A stretch of DNA of 64,000 nt from Pseudomonas entomophila L48 (GCF_000026105.1 NC_008027.1:1504001-1568000), one strand, 5' to 3'; positions 1-8,660 are shown, numbered from the stretch's first letter. The notes: a model not told the origin generated them from the letters alone. Numbers and translations are program-made.

Positions 1-700
1 TGCTGTTGCGCATGTTGTTCAGGTACACCTGCAGGGTTTCGTAGCGGGTGCCCACCAGCAGGTTGGCGAACACGAACTCGCCGAACAGGAACGAGAACGA
101 CAGCAGCAGCGCCACCATCAGGCCCTTGCGCAAGTTGGGCAGTACCACCAGGAAGGCGGCCTGCCAGGTGCTGGCGCCCAGCAGTTGGGCGGCATCCATC
201 AGGTCGCGCAGGTTGATGGCCTGCAGGTTGTTGGTGATGGCCCGGTACATGAACGGCAGGGCGATGGTGAAGTAGCAGCCGATCAGGATCCACGGCGTGC
301 CGACCATGGCCATCGGCCCGCTGCCGTACAGCTGCAGCAGGCCCACCGAAGACACCACCGGCGGCACCGCGAACGGCAGCAGGATCAGCACGTTCATCAG
401 CGCGTCGAGTTTCGGGAAGTGGTAATGCACCACGAACAGCAGCGGCAGGATCAGCACCACCGACAGCACCAGCGCGCCTACGCACACCAGCAGTGATTGG
501 CCGAAGGCGGCAAGGAAGCGCGGTTCGCTCCACAGCGCGATGTACCACTTGAAGGTCAGGCCGCTGGGTAGCAGGGTCGCCGACCAGCTGGTGGCCAGCG
601 AGTAGAGCAGGGTGCCGGCCAGCGGCAGCAGCAGGATCAGGAACAGCAGGTACACCACCACCCGGTGGTAGAGCCCGCCGCTATTGTTTTCAGCGCGCAT
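1..700 (-). CDS. ABC transporter permease, partial (3' end beyond window)
   Basis: Inner-membrane permease of a binding-protein-dependent importer, reading leftwards off the window; 233 codons are present and the carboxy end is missing. The visible protein starts with a hydrophobic segment, contains several further membrane segments, and carries the cytoplasmic EAA-type loop (AAQLLGAS followed about ten residues later by LPNLRKG) that contacts the ATPase. The ATG at 698-700 lies 11 bases inside the end of the upstream permease gene, so the two are translationally coupled. It pairs with that permease as a heterodimeric channel for the binding protein at 2490-3548. The ATP-binding subunit is not in the window and would be expected just to the left. 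Confidence 0.88.
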   Translation of the reverse strand, partial: MRAENNSGGLYHRVVVYLLFLILLLPLAGTLLYSLATSWSATLLPSGLTFKWYIALWSEPRFLAAFGQSLLVCVGALVLSVVLILPLLFVVHYHFPKLDALMNVLILLPFAVPPVVSSVGLLQLYGSGPMAMVGTPWILIGCYFTIALPFMYRAITNNLQAINLRDLMDAAQLLGASTWQAAFLVVLPNLRKGLMVALLLSFSFLFGEFVFANLLVGTRYETLQVYLNNMRNS

Positions 701-1529
701 GGTAGCTCCTCTTGAGCAGCCATTGATGGACCACCGTGACCACGGTCATCAGCCCCACCAGTACCATCGCCAGGGCGCTGGCCAGGTTCGGGTCGAGGCT
801 GATGTCGCCGGCCACCAGCCCGGCGATGCGGATCGGCAGCACGTTGAAGTTGCCGGTGGTCAGGGCATAGACGGTGGCGTAGGCGCCCAGGGCGTTGGCC
901 AGCAGGATGACGAAGGTGCCCAGCAGTGCCGGGGTGAGTACCGGCAAACCAATGTGCCGCCAGAACTGCCAGTGGCTGGCGCCCAGCAGCGCGGCAGATT
1001 CGCGCCAGTCTTCGCGCAGGGCGTCAAAGGCGGGGTAGAGCAGCAGTACGCCCAGGGGGATCTGGAAGTAGGTGTAGACCAGGATCAGGCCGGTCTTGGA
1101 GTAGATGCTGAAGTCACCGAGCAGGCCCATCTGCTTGAGCAACAGCGTCAGTGCGCCGTTGAAACCCAGCAGGATGATGAAGGCGAATGCCAGGGGCACG
1201 CCGGCGAAGTTGCTGGTCATGTTGGCGAAGGCACTGACGAAGTCGCGCAGCTTCGAGTCGACCCGGCGCAACGAATAGGCGCCCAGCGTGGCGATGACAA
1301 TGCCGAACAGGCTCGACCAGAAGCTGATCTCCAGGCTGCGCTGCAGCGCCTGCAGGTAGAACTTCGAGGCGAAGATCTTGCTGAAGTTGGCCAGGCCCCA
1401 GCCGCTTTCGCTCTGCAGGCTGTTGAGGGCGACCCAGGCCAGCGGCGCGACCTGGAAAATGATGAAGAAAACGGCGAACGGCAGCAGGCAGAGCAGGGCC
1501 AGGTAGCGGCCGCGGTGGCTTGCATTCAC
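690..1529 (-). CDS. ABC transporter permease
   Basis: First permease of the importer, 279 residues. I chose the GTG at 1527-1529: it forms a GTGA overlap with the stop of the upstream hydrolase gene and has a GGGAG ribosome-binding sequence before it, whereas the longer open frame (to 1595) only adds arginine-rich sequence antisense to that gene's end. The amino-terminal membrane segment (ALLCLLPFAVFFIIF) and the EAA-type loop (ESAALLGASHW ... GLPVL) mark the MetI/PotB-like permease family used by importers of polyamines, iron, sulfate, thiamine and 2-aminoethylphosphonate. The substrate cannot be told from the permease. Confidence 0.9.
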   Translation of the reverse strand: MNASHRGRYLALLCLLPFAVFFIIFQVAPLAWVALNSLQSESGWGLANFSKIFASKFYLQALQRSLEISFWSSLFGIVIATLGAYSLRRVDSKLRDFVSAFANMTSNFAGVPLAFAFIILLGFNGALTLLLKQMGLLGDFSIYSKTGLILVYTYFQIPLGVLLLYPAFDALREDWRESAALLGASHWQFWRHIGLPVLTPALLGTFVILLANALGAYATVYALTTGNFNVLPIRIAGLVAGDISLDPNLASALAMVLVGLMTVVTVVHQWLLKRSYHAR

Positions 1530-2332
1530 TTGAGCAGCTCCCGGCAGACCGGTTTGTCGTGGGGCGCGCCGAGCAGCTCGCAGATCGTGCCGCACAGCTC
1601 GGTCTGCAACGGCTTGGCCGCGGGATCCAGGCTGAATGCCTCGCCGAACACGAACAGCGGCACTTCGCGCTCCTCGGCCAGCAGGCCGTTGTGCGAGCGG
1701 TCGTTGTTCATGCCGTGGTCGGCGGTGACCAGCACCTGGTAGCCCTCTTCCAGCCAGCGCGGCAGGTAGTCGGCCAGCAGGATGTCGGCGCTGCGCGCGG
1801 CATTGCGGTACTGGCTGCTGTCCAGGCCGTGGCGGTGGCCGGCGTCGTCGATGTTCATCGGGTGCACCAGCAGGAAGTTCGGGGCGTGGCGGCGGCGCAG
1901 GTACTCGGCGTCGGCCAGCAGGTGCGAATCGGGGTAGTGGTCGGCGTAGTAGAACAGGCCGTGTTGGATCGGCAGTTTAGGTGCGTGGGTGTGGCGGTCG
2001 CGCAGCGGGTCGAACGGCGAGCGGTTGTACAGCTCGCTCATCCAATGGTAGGCCGCCGCCGCAGTGCCCAGGCCCGCCTCGCGGGCGTAGTGGAACACGC
2101 TGCGCTGGTTGGACAGGCGGTTGACGTTGTTGTGCACGATGCCGCTGTCGATGGGCGGCACGCCGGTGAGGATGCATTCATACAGCGGCCGCGACAGCGA
2201 CGGCAGTTCGCATTCGACGCGGTACAGCGCGGCGCGGTCGGCCTCGACATAGGCGTGCAGGTGGCCCATGGCGTGGTGCGCGACCTGGTGGTTGAGGCCG
2301 TCGAGCAGGACCAGGATGACGTTGTGGTTCAT
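1526..2332 (-). CDS. alkaline-phosphatase-superfamily hydrolase (phosphodiesterase / nucleotide-pyrophosphatase type)
   Basis: A 268-residue metal-dependent hydrolase of the type I phosphodiesterase / nucleotide pyrophosphatase branch. Visible metal-site motifs in order: LLDG (Asp11), the nucleophile region PSLSRP (probably Ser45, homologous to the Thr of classical members), a DD..H.HG block (Asp162/163, His166, His168) and TADHG (Asp205, His206). There is no signal peptide, so it should act in the cytoplasm, after import. It sits inside the ABC importer operon and overlaps the first permease gene by four bases. That placement suggests that it cleaves the imported compound, plausibly a phosphodiester or phosphonate; this is inference. 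At 268 residues it is shorter than typical phosphonoacetate hydrolases of the same superfamily. Confidence 0.82.
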   Translation of the reverse strand: MNHNVILVLLDGLNHQVAHHAMGHLHAYVEADRAALYRVECELPSLSRPLYECILTGVPPIDSGIVHNNVNRLSNQRSVFHYAREAGLGTAAAAYHWMSELYNRSPFDPLRDRHTHAPKLPIQHGLFYYADHYPDSHLLADAEYLRRRHAPNFLLVHPMNIDDAGHRHGLDSSQYRNAARSADILLADYLPRWLEEGYQVLVTADHGMNNDRSHNGLLAEEREVPLFVFGEAFSLDPAAKPLQTELCGTICELLGAPHDKPVCRELLK

Positions 2333-2359
2333 TCAAAACTCCGCAAAGGAACCGGGGAG

Positions 2360-2474
2360 GGCTGCGCCCTCCTTTCGCGACACAAGGCCGCTCCCACAGG
2401 AACAGCGAAAACCTCTGGGACGACGCCGGCCCTGTGGGAGCGGCCTTGCGTCGCGATGGGCTGCGCAGCAGCCC
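2360..2474. repeat. REP-type inverted repeat pair
   Basis: Two facing copies of the 'tgtgggagcggccttgYgtcgcga' repeat, the left one reversed, separated by about 50 bases and flanked by gcccc/ggggc arms. It fills the gap between the binding-protein gene and the hydrolase gene and could trim the distal message relative to the binding protein, as REPs often do within operons. Confidence 0.85.
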
Positions 2475-2489
2475 CAGGTTGTCCCAGCC

Positions 2490-3548
2490 TTATTCCATCT
2501 CGATGATCACTTGTTCCTGCCACTTCTGCGGCAGGGCCTTGGAGGTCGCTTCCCAGGCTTCGGCGTTCTTGATCGGCTGGGCGGCCTTGTACTGTTCGTT
2601 GGGCAGCAGCTTGGCCTGCACGTCCGCCGGCAGCTTCAGGTGCTCGGCGCGGATCGGCCGGGCGTGGCCGATGGCCAGGTTGGTCTGGCCGGCGTCGCTG
2701 AAGATGTACTCGCGGGCAAGCTTCGCCGCGTTCGGGTGCTTGGCGTACTTGTTGATGATGGTGGTGTAGCCGGAGGTGACCGAGCCATCCGACGGAATCA
2801 GCACTTCAAAGCGCTTCGGGTCGATCTGGTCGCGGTAGCTCAGGCCGTTGAAGTCCCACACCACGCCGACTTCCACCTCGCCCTTCTCGAGGGTCTGGAT
2901 GGTCGGGTTGGCCAGCGACAGGCGCTTCTGCTGGGCCAGCTTGGTGAACAGTTGCAGGCCCGGCTCGATGTTTTTCTCGTCGCCCTTGTAGGCAATGGCG
3001 GCGGCAAGCACGCCATTGGCGGCCTGGGCTGCAGTGCCGACGTCACCAATGGCGACCTTGTACTTGCCCTTCTCCAGGTCGTGCCAGCTGGCGGGGCGCT
3101 CGCCTTCCTTGACCAGGTCCTTGTTGATGATGAAAGCGATGGTGCCGGTATAGGCCAGGGCCCAGTGGCCGTCCTTGTCCTTGGCCCACGCCGGGACTTG
3201 CTCCCAGGTGCTCGGTTTGTACGGCTGCGTCACGCCTTTGGTGGCGGCGATCGGGCCGAAGGCAGCGCCGACGTCGCCGATGTCGGCGCTGGCGTTGTCT
3301 TTTTCCGCGTCGAACTTGGCGATTTCCTGGGCCGAGCTCATGTCGGTGTCGCTGTGCTTGAGGCCGTATTTTTTCGCCAGGTCTTCCCAGGTGCCTTTCC
3401 AGTTGGCCCAGGCATCGGGCATGCCCACGCTGTTGACCGTGCCTTCCTTGCGGGCGGCGTCTTCAAGGGCCTTGAGGTCCTCGGCCATGGCCGTGGTGCA
3501 AAAAGCGATGGCCGAACCGAGCAGTGACGCCATGAACAACTTTTTCAT
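2490..3548 (-). CDS. ABC transporter periplasmic substrate-binding protein
   Basis: A 352-residue periplasmic binding protein of the PotD/AfuA-like cluster (extracellular solute-binding family 1/6). It begins with a clear signal peptide (MKKLFMASLLGSAIAFCTTAMA, cleavage after AMA); the ATG at 3546-3548 is preceded by AAAGGAG. It is the promoter-proximal gene of the leftward operon and is separated from the rest by a REP pair, consistent with higher expression of the binding protein. Related proteins bind polyamines, ferric ion, thiamine or 2-aminoethylphosphonate; the downstream hydrolase and the UTRA-type regulator make an organophosphorus ligand the most interesting possibility, but no ligand-specific residue can be named from sequence alone. 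Confidence 0.88.
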   Translation of the reverse strand: MKKLFMASLLGSAIAFCTTAMAEDLKALEDAARKEGTVNSVGMPDAWANWKGTWEDLAKKYGLKHSDTDMSSAQEIAKFDAEKDNASADIGDVGAAFGPIAATKGVTQPYKPSTWEQVPAWAKDKDGHWALAYTGTIAFIINKDLVKEGERPASWHDLEKGKYKVAIGDVGTAAQAANGVLAAAIAYKGDEKNIEPGLQLFTKLAQQKRLSLANPTIQTLEKGEVEVGVVWDFNGLSYRDQIDPKRFEVLIPSDGSVTSGYTTIINKYAKHPNAAKLAREYIFSDAGQTNLAIGHARPIRAEHLKLPADVQAKLLPNEQYKAAQPIKNAEAWEATSKALPQKWQEQVIIEME

Positions 3549-3612
3549 CCGAAGCTCCTTTGGTGGGTGCCTTGCATTCGTTGTTATGAATGGACCTGCG
3601 CTTGCGAACCGT

Positions 3613-3624
3613 TGGTCTAGGTCA
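3613..3624. promoter_or_regulatory. imperfect operator-like site (second copy)
   Basis: TGGTCTAGGTCA matches ten of twelve positions of the symmetric pattern TGGWCTAGWCCA defined by the perfect palindrome at 3846-3859. It lies 65 bases upstream of the binding-protein start, where repression of the importer would be expected. Assignment to the adjacent GntR protein is inference. Confidence 0.4.
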
Positions 3625-3813
3625 GCAAACCTTGAGCCAAGGTAGGCCTGTTGCGTGACAGTTTGATGTAAGGCGGGCGCCGCCAAGGGCGGCGACGGCC
3701 CTGGAAATACAGCGTAGACCACATCGCAAGGCCCGGATTACTGGGGCTTGGCCCGAATCTGGCAGGTGCGGTTGAAGGCTTTGTCACAGGATGTTCATCA
3801 GCTGTGCCTAGGC

Positions 3814-3841
3814 TTGCACTATTCTCCGAATGCCCTGTTAT
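3814..3841 (+). promoter_or_regulatory. putative sigma-70 promoter of the GntR regulator
   Basis: TTGCAC at 3814-3819 and TGTTAT at 3836-3841 with a 16-base spacer. Transcription would begin near 3848, inside the palindrome at 3846-3859, giving a simple steric autorepression arrangement. Confidence 0.45.
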
Positions 3842-3845
3842 GGGG

Positions 3846-3859
3846 CTGGACTAGTCCAG
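3846..3859. promoter_or_regulatory. 14-bp perfect palindrome, likely GntR/UTRA operator
   Basis: CTGGACTAGTCCAG, a perfect dyad immediately downstream of the -10 hexamer of the regulator gene and 15 bases upstream of its start codon. HutC/UTRA-type GntR regulators typically bind short palindromes of this shape with a conserved TGG...CCA frame, so this is a good candidate operator. Confidence 0.55.
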
Positions 3860-3873
3860 ATAGGTAACCTTTG

Positions 3874-4587
3874 ATGCAAGCGACGCCACCGCGCGCGGTA
3901 ACAGCCATCTGCCAGGCCCTGCAGGAGCAGATCGAACACGGCCTGCTGGCGCCGGGCGGCAAGCTGCCGGCCGAGCGCAAGCTCAGCGAGGTGTTCGACA
4001 CCACGCGCATCACCCTGCGCGAGGCGCTGGTGCAGCTGGAGGCCCAGGGCCTGATCTACCGCGAGGAGCGGCGTGGCTGGTTCGTCGCCCCGGAGCGGCT
4101 GACCTATGACCTGATCCAGCGTAGCCACTTCCACGCAATGGTCCGTGACCAGGGGCGCGAACCGTGCACCGAGCTACTGTCGGCGCGGCTGCAGCCGGCG
4201 CCGGCGGCGATCTGCGCGCGCTTGCGCCTGCCGGCGCTGTCCAGCGTGGTGTGTATCTGCCGACTGCGGCGTATCGATGGGCGGGCGGTGCTGTATGCCG
4301 AGCACTACCTCAACCCGCGTTATTTTCCGGGGATTCTCGAACTGGACCTGGCGCGGTCGCTGACCGAGATCTATGCGCGCGAGTATGGGATTCAGTACGG
4401 GCAGGTGTGTTTCGAGATCCTGCCGACGGCATTGCCGGTGGCGGCGGCCGGTGCGCTGAAGATGTCGGCAGGGAGCCCGGGGTTGCATATCACCCGGGTC
4501 AACAGTGACCAGCATGGGCATCTGATCGACTGTGACCTGGAGTATTGGCGGCATGATGCGATCCGCATTCGCGCCGAGGCCGGTTAA
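3874..4587 (+). CDS. GntR-family transcriptional regulator with UTRA domain
   Basis: A 237-residue regulator: winged helix-turn-helix at about residues 5-70 (LPAERKLSEVFDTTRITLREAL is the recognition region) and a UTRA ligand-sensing domain from about residue 90 to the end (YAEHYLNP, EYGIQYGQVCFEI). I start at the ATG at 3874; a TTG one codon earlier is possible. It is transcribed divergently from the ABC importer operon, the usual arrangement for a local repressor released by the imported substrate or its breakdown product. UTRA regulators include PhnF, HutC, NagR and the 2-aminoethylphosphonate regulators, which fits but does not prove an organophosphorus ligand. Confidence 0.88.
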   Translation: MQATPPRAVTAICQALQEQIEHGLLAPGGKLPAERKLSEVFDTTRITLREALVQLEAQGLIYREERRGWFVAPERLTYDLIQRSHFHAMVRDQGREPCTELLSARLQPAPAAICARLRLPALSSVVCICRLRRIDGRAVLYAEHYLNPRYFPGILELDLARSLTEIYAREYGIQYGQVCFEILPTALPVAAAGALKMSAGSPGLHITRVNSDQHGHLIDCDLEYWRHDAIRIRAEAG

Positions 4588-4600
4588 GGCGGCCTTTTGT

Positions 4601-4685
4601 GTAGGAGCGGCTTCAGCCGCGATGCGGGCGACGCGGTTGCTGGCACCCGCCTTGCGGGTGATCGCGGCTGAAGCCGCTCCTATAG
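4601..4685. repeat. REP-type inverted repeat pair
   Basis: Two facing copies of 'gtaggagcggcttcagccgcgat' enclosing the cacccgc..gcgggtg inner hairpin. It lies between the convergent ends of the GntR gene and the mechanosensitive channel gene, where it may serve as a two-way transcript end. Confidence 0.88.
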
Positions 4686-4695
4686 GGAGCTGGCG

Positions 4696-6828
4696 TTACT
4701 TCGTGTCGCCGCCAGCGGTCACCACCTGCACCGACAACCGCGGCGTCGCCAGGTCCAGCCCGGCTTCATCGAGCTGGCGCTTCAACGCCAGGTTGAACGC
4801 CCGCGACACTTCCCACTGCTTGATCGGCGCGGTCTTGAACCGCGCCCGCAGGATCGCCGACCCCGACTCGAAGCTCTCCACCCCCTGCAACTCCAGTGGC
4901 GACCAGATATTGCGACGCATCAGCGGGTCGTTGCGCAGCTTCTGCCCCACCTCACGGATCAACGTGATGGCCTGGTCGATGTTCATGCTGTGGGGAATGG
5001 CCACGCGGAAGATCGCGTAGCCGAACTCCCGGGAGTAGTTCTTGATGCTCTTGATCTCGCTGAACGGGATGGTGTGAACGATGCCGTCGATATCACGCAG
5101 GCGCACGGTGCGGATGGTCAGGCCCTCCACCGTGCCCAGGTGGCCGCCGACGTCGACGTAGTCGTCGATGGCCAGCGAGTCCTCGATGATGATGAACAGC
5201 CCGGTGATCAGGTCGGCCACCAGCGACTGCGCGCCGAAACCGATGGCCAGGCCGATGACACCGGCACCGGCCAGCAGCGGGGTGACGTTCATGCCCATGT
5301 TGGCCAGGGCGACGATCACCGCGATGATGAAGATCACCACGAACATCACATTGCGGATCAAGGGCATCATGGTCTGCGCCCGGGCGTTGGCCAGGCCGCG
5401 GCGCGAGCGCACCAGGGCGTGGTGCACGGCGGTGTCGGCAAGAATCCACACCAGCCAGGCGACGATCAGCGTGCCGGCCAGGCCCAGCAGGCGCAGGCTC
5501 ACCTCATGGCCGTCGCCCTCGGCAAAGCTGATCATCGAGCGGCCCCACACGCGCAGGCCCAGTTCGATGAACGCCAGCCAGATGAACAGGTGCACCAGCA
5601 CATAGCCGAAATTGCGCAGGCGCTCGGTGTAGACCGCCTGGCGCTTGTTGGCGCGCTTGGGGTTGGCGGCGTGGCGGCGCACCAGGCCGTTGAGCACCAT
5701 GCACACCACCACCAGCACCGTGCACATCAGCGACTGGCGCAGGGCGGTGCTGGTGTCGCCAGCGGAGACGAAGGTGGCGAACAGCGAAATCGCCACCAGG
5801 ATCAGGGCCGGGATGTACCAGAAGCTGCCGAGGATCTCGATGGTGTCGCTCAGGGTGCGGCGGGTCAGGCGCCGGGCCAGCGGCTGGTTGCGGATCAGGT
5901 GGGCGATCGGGCGGCGGAAGCGCAGGATGAACAGGCCGGTGCACACCGCCGCGACGACGTTGGCGAGGGTGGCCAGGGCATGGGCCAGGTGACTGCCCAG
6001 GGCGGTGGTCAGGCGCGGGTCGCTCATCGCCTCGCCGAACGCGGCGAAGCTGCCGATCATCCACAGCGGGCGAAACGCCTGGTGGCGCAGGATGTGCAGC
6101 GCGCGGCGTCGGTGCGGGCCGTCGAGCAGGGAGAAGGCGATCACGCAGATGGCCGAGAACAGCGTGCCGACCACCAGGGCGTAGGCCAGGACCATGGCCA
6201 TGGACTTGCCCAAGGAGGAGGGCAGGGCAAAGCTCAGGTAGACAGTGAAGACAAGGGCCACCAGCCAGGGGCCGAGCTTGCGCAGGGCGAAGCGCACCAA
6301 GTCCCAGGTGCGCGGGTGCTGGGGCAGTTCCTCGCTCAGGCCGAAGCGCACCCGCAGCTGGTGGCCGACCCAGTTGAAGGCGTAGGCCAGCAGGCTCCAC
6401 ACCGCGATGATCGCCGCGAAACCGAACAGCATCGCCGGCCATTGGTGCACTGGCACCACCAGCGCGGTGAGCTCGTCACGTGCCTGGCTGATCTCCAGCG
6501 ACCAGCGGTTGAACGGGCTGGCCTCGCCGCTGAACTGCTGCTCGAAGTCATGCAGGGCGCCGCCGATGAGCCCGAGCACGCCTTGCTCGACAGTGGGCTG
6601 GGACTGTTTCGTTGCGTCGCGAAGCTTCTTCAGGTCGGCCAACAGCTTGGCCCGCTGCTGGTCGTTCTCCAGGTTCTTGATCACCTCGTCCAGGGATTTG
6701 CCCAGGGGCTCGCTGGCCTCGGGCTGGCTGGGCGCGCTCGAACCGAGCAGGCCCGGCAGGCCGGCGGCGTGTACCGGGGTGACGAACAGGAACAACAGAA
6801 GGGTCAGGCAGCGCAGGAATGCAGGCAC
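4696..6828 (-). CDS. mechanosensitive ion channel, MscS family (large, YbiO-like)
   Basis: A 710-residue MscS-superfamily channel, similar in size and layout to E. coli YbiO. It opens with a signal peptide (cleavage near VHA at about residue 22), a periplasmic charged helical region to about residue 125, then about ten membrane segments. The pore-lining and beta domains sit towards the carboxy end, recognisable by GAGVIGLAIGFGAQSLVADLI and then VDVGGHLGTVEGLTIRTVRL and IPFSEIKSIKNYS. It would gate on membrane tension and release solutes on hypo-osmotic shock. It stands alone between REP elements, with no obvious operon partner. Confidence 0.9.
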   Translation of the reverse strand: MPAFLRCLTLLLFLFVTPVHAAGLPGLLGSSAPSQPEASEPLGKSLDEVIKNLENDQQRAKLLADLKKLRDATKQSQPTVEQGVLGLIGGALHDFEQQFSGEASPFNRWSLEISQARDELTALVVPVHQWPAMLFGFAAIIAVWSLLAYAFNWVGHQLRVRFGLSEELPQHPRTWDLVRFALRKLGPWLVALVFTVYLSFALPSSLGKSMAMVLAYALVVGTLFSAICVIAFSLLDGPHRRRALHILRHQAFRPLWMIGSFAAFGEAMSDPRLTTALGSHLAHALATLANVVAAVCTGLFILRFRRPIAHLIRNQPLARRLTRRTLSDTIEILGSFWYIPALILVAISLFATFVSAGDTSTALRQSLMCTVLVVVCMVLNGLVRRHAANPKRANKRQAVYTERLRNFGYVLVHLFIWLAFIELGLRVWGRSMISFAEGDGHEVSLRLLGLAGTLIVAWLVWILADTAVHHALVRSRRGLANARAQTMMPLIRNVMFVVIFIIAVIVALANMGMNVTPLLAGAGVIGLAIGFGAQSLVADLITGLFIIIEDSLAIDDYVDVGGHLGTVEGLTIRTVRLRDIDGIVHTIPFSEIKSIKNYSREFGYAIFRVAIPHSMNIDQAITLIREVGQKLRNDPLMRRNIWSPLELQGVESFESGSAILRARFKTAPIKQWEVSRAFNLALKRQLDEAGLDLATPRLSVQVVTAGGDTK

Positions 6829-6872
6829 CGGGAAATCTACCTCAGGTCAAACGATTGCCCGAGTGTAGAGCT

Positions 6873-7040
6873 TTATGTGGGGAGTTTCTCGAGGATCTTC
6901 CAGCAAGTGAGGCCAAAGATGCCCAGGGTGCCGATCCACATCATCAGCACGCCGATGTTGCGCTCGCGCAGGCTGAAACCGATGGTCAGCAGCATCAGGA
7001 ACAGGAAGACGGGCACGAACAGGGAGAGGAAGGGGGACAT
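6873..7040 (-). CDS. small membrane protein of unknown function (55 aa)
   Basis: A 55-residue protein with two hydrophobic segments (PFLSLFVPVFLFLMLLTIGF, residues 3-22, and IGVLMMWIGTLGIFGLTCW) joined by a short charged loop SLRERN. I start at the ATG at 7038-7040, which has AAAGGA about ten bases upstream. The frame stays open to 7169, but that extension is translated REP sequence and is rejected. I do not recognise the family; it looks like a conserved small pseudomonad inner-membrane protein. It lies upstream of the MscS-type channel in the same direction with 44 bases between, so they may be cotranscribed. Confidence 0.6.
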   Translation of the reverse strand: MSPFLSLFVPVFLFLMLLTIGFSLRERNIGVLMMWIGTLGIFGLTCWKILEKLPT

Positions 7041-7122
7041 GTACGGCAATCCTTTTGCTTCAGGGCATGTCCTAAGCATAGCGGGTTGCGGCGGTGGGGG
7101 CGTTGACCCGGGGCATGTTCGC

Positions 7123-7208
7123 TGTAGGAGCGGCTTCAGCCGCGATCCAGGCAACGCGATGCCCGGCACGCGCTTCGCGGGTGATCGCGGCTAAAGCCGC
7201 TCCTACAG
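7123..7208. repeat. REP-type inverted repeat pair
   Basis: Facing copies of 'tgtaggagcggcttYagccgcgat' around a cgcttcgcgg inner segment, in the gap downstream of apeB. Its arms supply the spurious amino-terminal extension of the small membrane protein frame at 6873-7040. Confidence 0.88.
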
Positions 7209-7244
7209 AGGTCATACCTGATCAATGGCTTATGGTTTGTGGCC

Positions 7245-8534
7245 TCAAGGCAGTTCGCGGCTGCGGTAGAAGGCGGTTAGCACTTTCACCAGGTGCGCCA
7301 GGTCATGGCTGCCGCACAGTTCACGAATGGAGTGCATGGCGAAGGTCGGCAGGCCGATATCGACGGTGCGCACGCCCAGGTGGCTGGCGGTGATCGGGCC
7401 GATGGTCGAGCCACAGCCCATGTCGCTGCGCACCACGAAGCTCTGCACTGGTACTTCTTCAGCCATGCACAGGTGGCGGAAGAAACCGGCGGTTTCGCTG
7501 TTGGTGGCGTAGCGCTGGTTGTTGTTGACCTTGATCACCGGGCCAGCATTGAGCTTGGGACCGTGGTTGCCGTCGTGCTTGTCGGCGTAGTTGGGGTGCA
7601 CGCCATGGGCGTTGTCGGCCGAGACCATCAGCGAGCGCTGGATGGCGCGCACGTAGTCGTCGCCGTCCGGCAGCAGGCGCTGCAGGGTCTGTTCGAGCAT
7701 CGGGCCATCGGCGCCGCAGGCCGAGCAGGAACCGACCTCTTCGTGGTCGTTGCACACCAGCACGCAGGTCTCGTCGCTGTCGGCATTGAGCAGCGCCTGC
7801 AGGCCGGCATAGCACGACAGCAGGTTGTCCAGGCGGGCGGCGGCGATGAAGTCGCCGTTCAGGCCGATCAGCGCGGCGTCTTGCGTGTCGTAGAAGCTCA
7901 GCTCGTAGTCGAGCACCACGTCGGCGTTGAGGTCGTGCTCGCGGGCCAGTTGCTCGGTGAGCAGGGCGCGGAAGTCGACTCGTTCGTCGCCGGCCACTTG
8001 CGCCAGGATCGGCGGCAGCTCGGTCTGCGGGTTGATCTGCCAGCCTTCGTTGGCGGTGCGGTTGAGGTGGATCGCCAGGTTCGGGATCACCGCGATCGGC
8101 AGCTTGAAGTCGATCAGCTGGCTTTCCACCTTGCCGTCACGGCGGAAGGTGACCCGGCCGGCCAACGACAGGTCGCGGTCGAACCAGGGGGCGAGCAGGG
8201 CGCCGCCATACACTTCCACGCCCAGTTGCAGGAAGCCCTGGCGCTGCAGCTCGGGCTGCGGCTTGACTCGCAGGCAGGGGCTGTCGGTGTGGGCGCCGAC
8301 CATGCGGATCCCGCCCAGCAGTGGCGAGAGCTTGCCCAGCTTGATGGCGATGATCGAGGAATCGTTGCGGGTCACGTAGTAGCGACCGCCAGGCACCGTG
8401 GCCCAGCTGTCGCGCTCGTCCAGGCGCTGGTAGCCGGCGGCCTCGAGGCGTTGCACGAGGCTGGCGGTGGCGTGGAAGGGCGTCGGGGAGGCCTTGAGGA
8501 ATTCGATCAGGCCGGCATTCAGGGCGTCGCGCAT
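7245..8534 (-). CDS. apeB: M18-family aminopeptidase ApeB
   Basis: A 429-residue zinc aminopeptidase of family M18 (aspartyl-aminopeptidase type), normal family length. Visible metal-site elements: GAHTDSP (His82, Asp84), a RLDNLLS block with the bridging Asp near residue 230, NDHEEVGS with the catalytic Glu pair, and a late H near the carboxy end (FAMHSIREL). It acts in the cytosol on peptides, removing acidic or neutral amino-terminal residues, and assembles into large oligomers in characterised members. It is monocistronic here, bounded by REP elements on both sides. Confidence 0.94.
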   Translation of the reverse strand: MRDALNAGLIEFLKASPTPFHATASLVQRLEAAGYQRLDERDSWATVPGGRYYVTRNDSSIIAIKLGKLSPLLGGIRMVGAHTDSPCLRVKPQPELQRQGFLQLGVEVYGGALLAPWFDRDLSLAGRVTFRRDGKVESQLIDFKLPIAVIPNLAIHLNRTANEGWQINPQTELPPILAQVAGDERVDFRALLTEQLAREHDLNADVVLDYELSFYDTQDAALIGLNGDFIAAARLDNLLSCYAGLQALLNADSDETCVLVCNDHEEVGSCSACGADGPMLEQTLQRLLPDGDDYVRAIQRSLMVSADNAHGVHPNYADKHDGNHGPKLNAGPVIKVNNNQRYATNSETAGFFRHLCMAEEVPVQSFVVRSDMGCGSTIGPITASHLGVRTVDIGLPTFAMHSIRELCGSHDLAHLVKVLTAFYRSRELP

Positions 8535-8596
8535 AAGTCACTCCAGACAGCAGTGGCGCGAGTTTAGCGTAATTGCTCGACAAATTGTGTCGGCCT

Positions 8597-8656
8597 GTTC
8601 GCCGGCAAGCCGGCTCCTACAACGGACACTCTGTAGGAGCCGGCTTGCCGGCGAAC
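8597..8656. repeat. REP-type inverted repeat pair
   Basis: Facing copies of 'ttcgccggcaagccggctcctac' / 'gtaggagccggcttgccggcgaa', a second REP subtype distinct from the 'cttcagccgcgat' type. It lies between the end of the pseudouridine synthase gene and the start of apeB. Confidence 0.88.
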
Positions 8657-8660
8657 AACT

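Larger units (their letters stand above)
3549..3873. promoter_or_regulatory. divergent control region between importer operon and GntR regulator
   Basis: 325 bases without a gene. It holds the ribosome-binding site of the binding-protein gene, an imperfect operator-like site at 3613-3624, a sigma-70-like promoter for the regulator at 3814-3841 and a perfect palindrome at 3846-3859. I see no further coding potential: frames running through it are extensions of flanking genes and lack a ribosome-binding site. Confidence 0.6.

Noticed and set aside
7041..7169. Amino-terminal extension of the 55-aa membrane protein
   Set aside because: The added residues are translated REP sequence; a good ribosome-binding site serves the internal ATG.
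4990..7194. A 734-codon open frame on the + strand across the MscS-type channel gene
   Set aside because: Antisense shadow rich in D, H, Q, G and R; the minus-strand protein has a signal peptide, membrane helices and MscS motifs.
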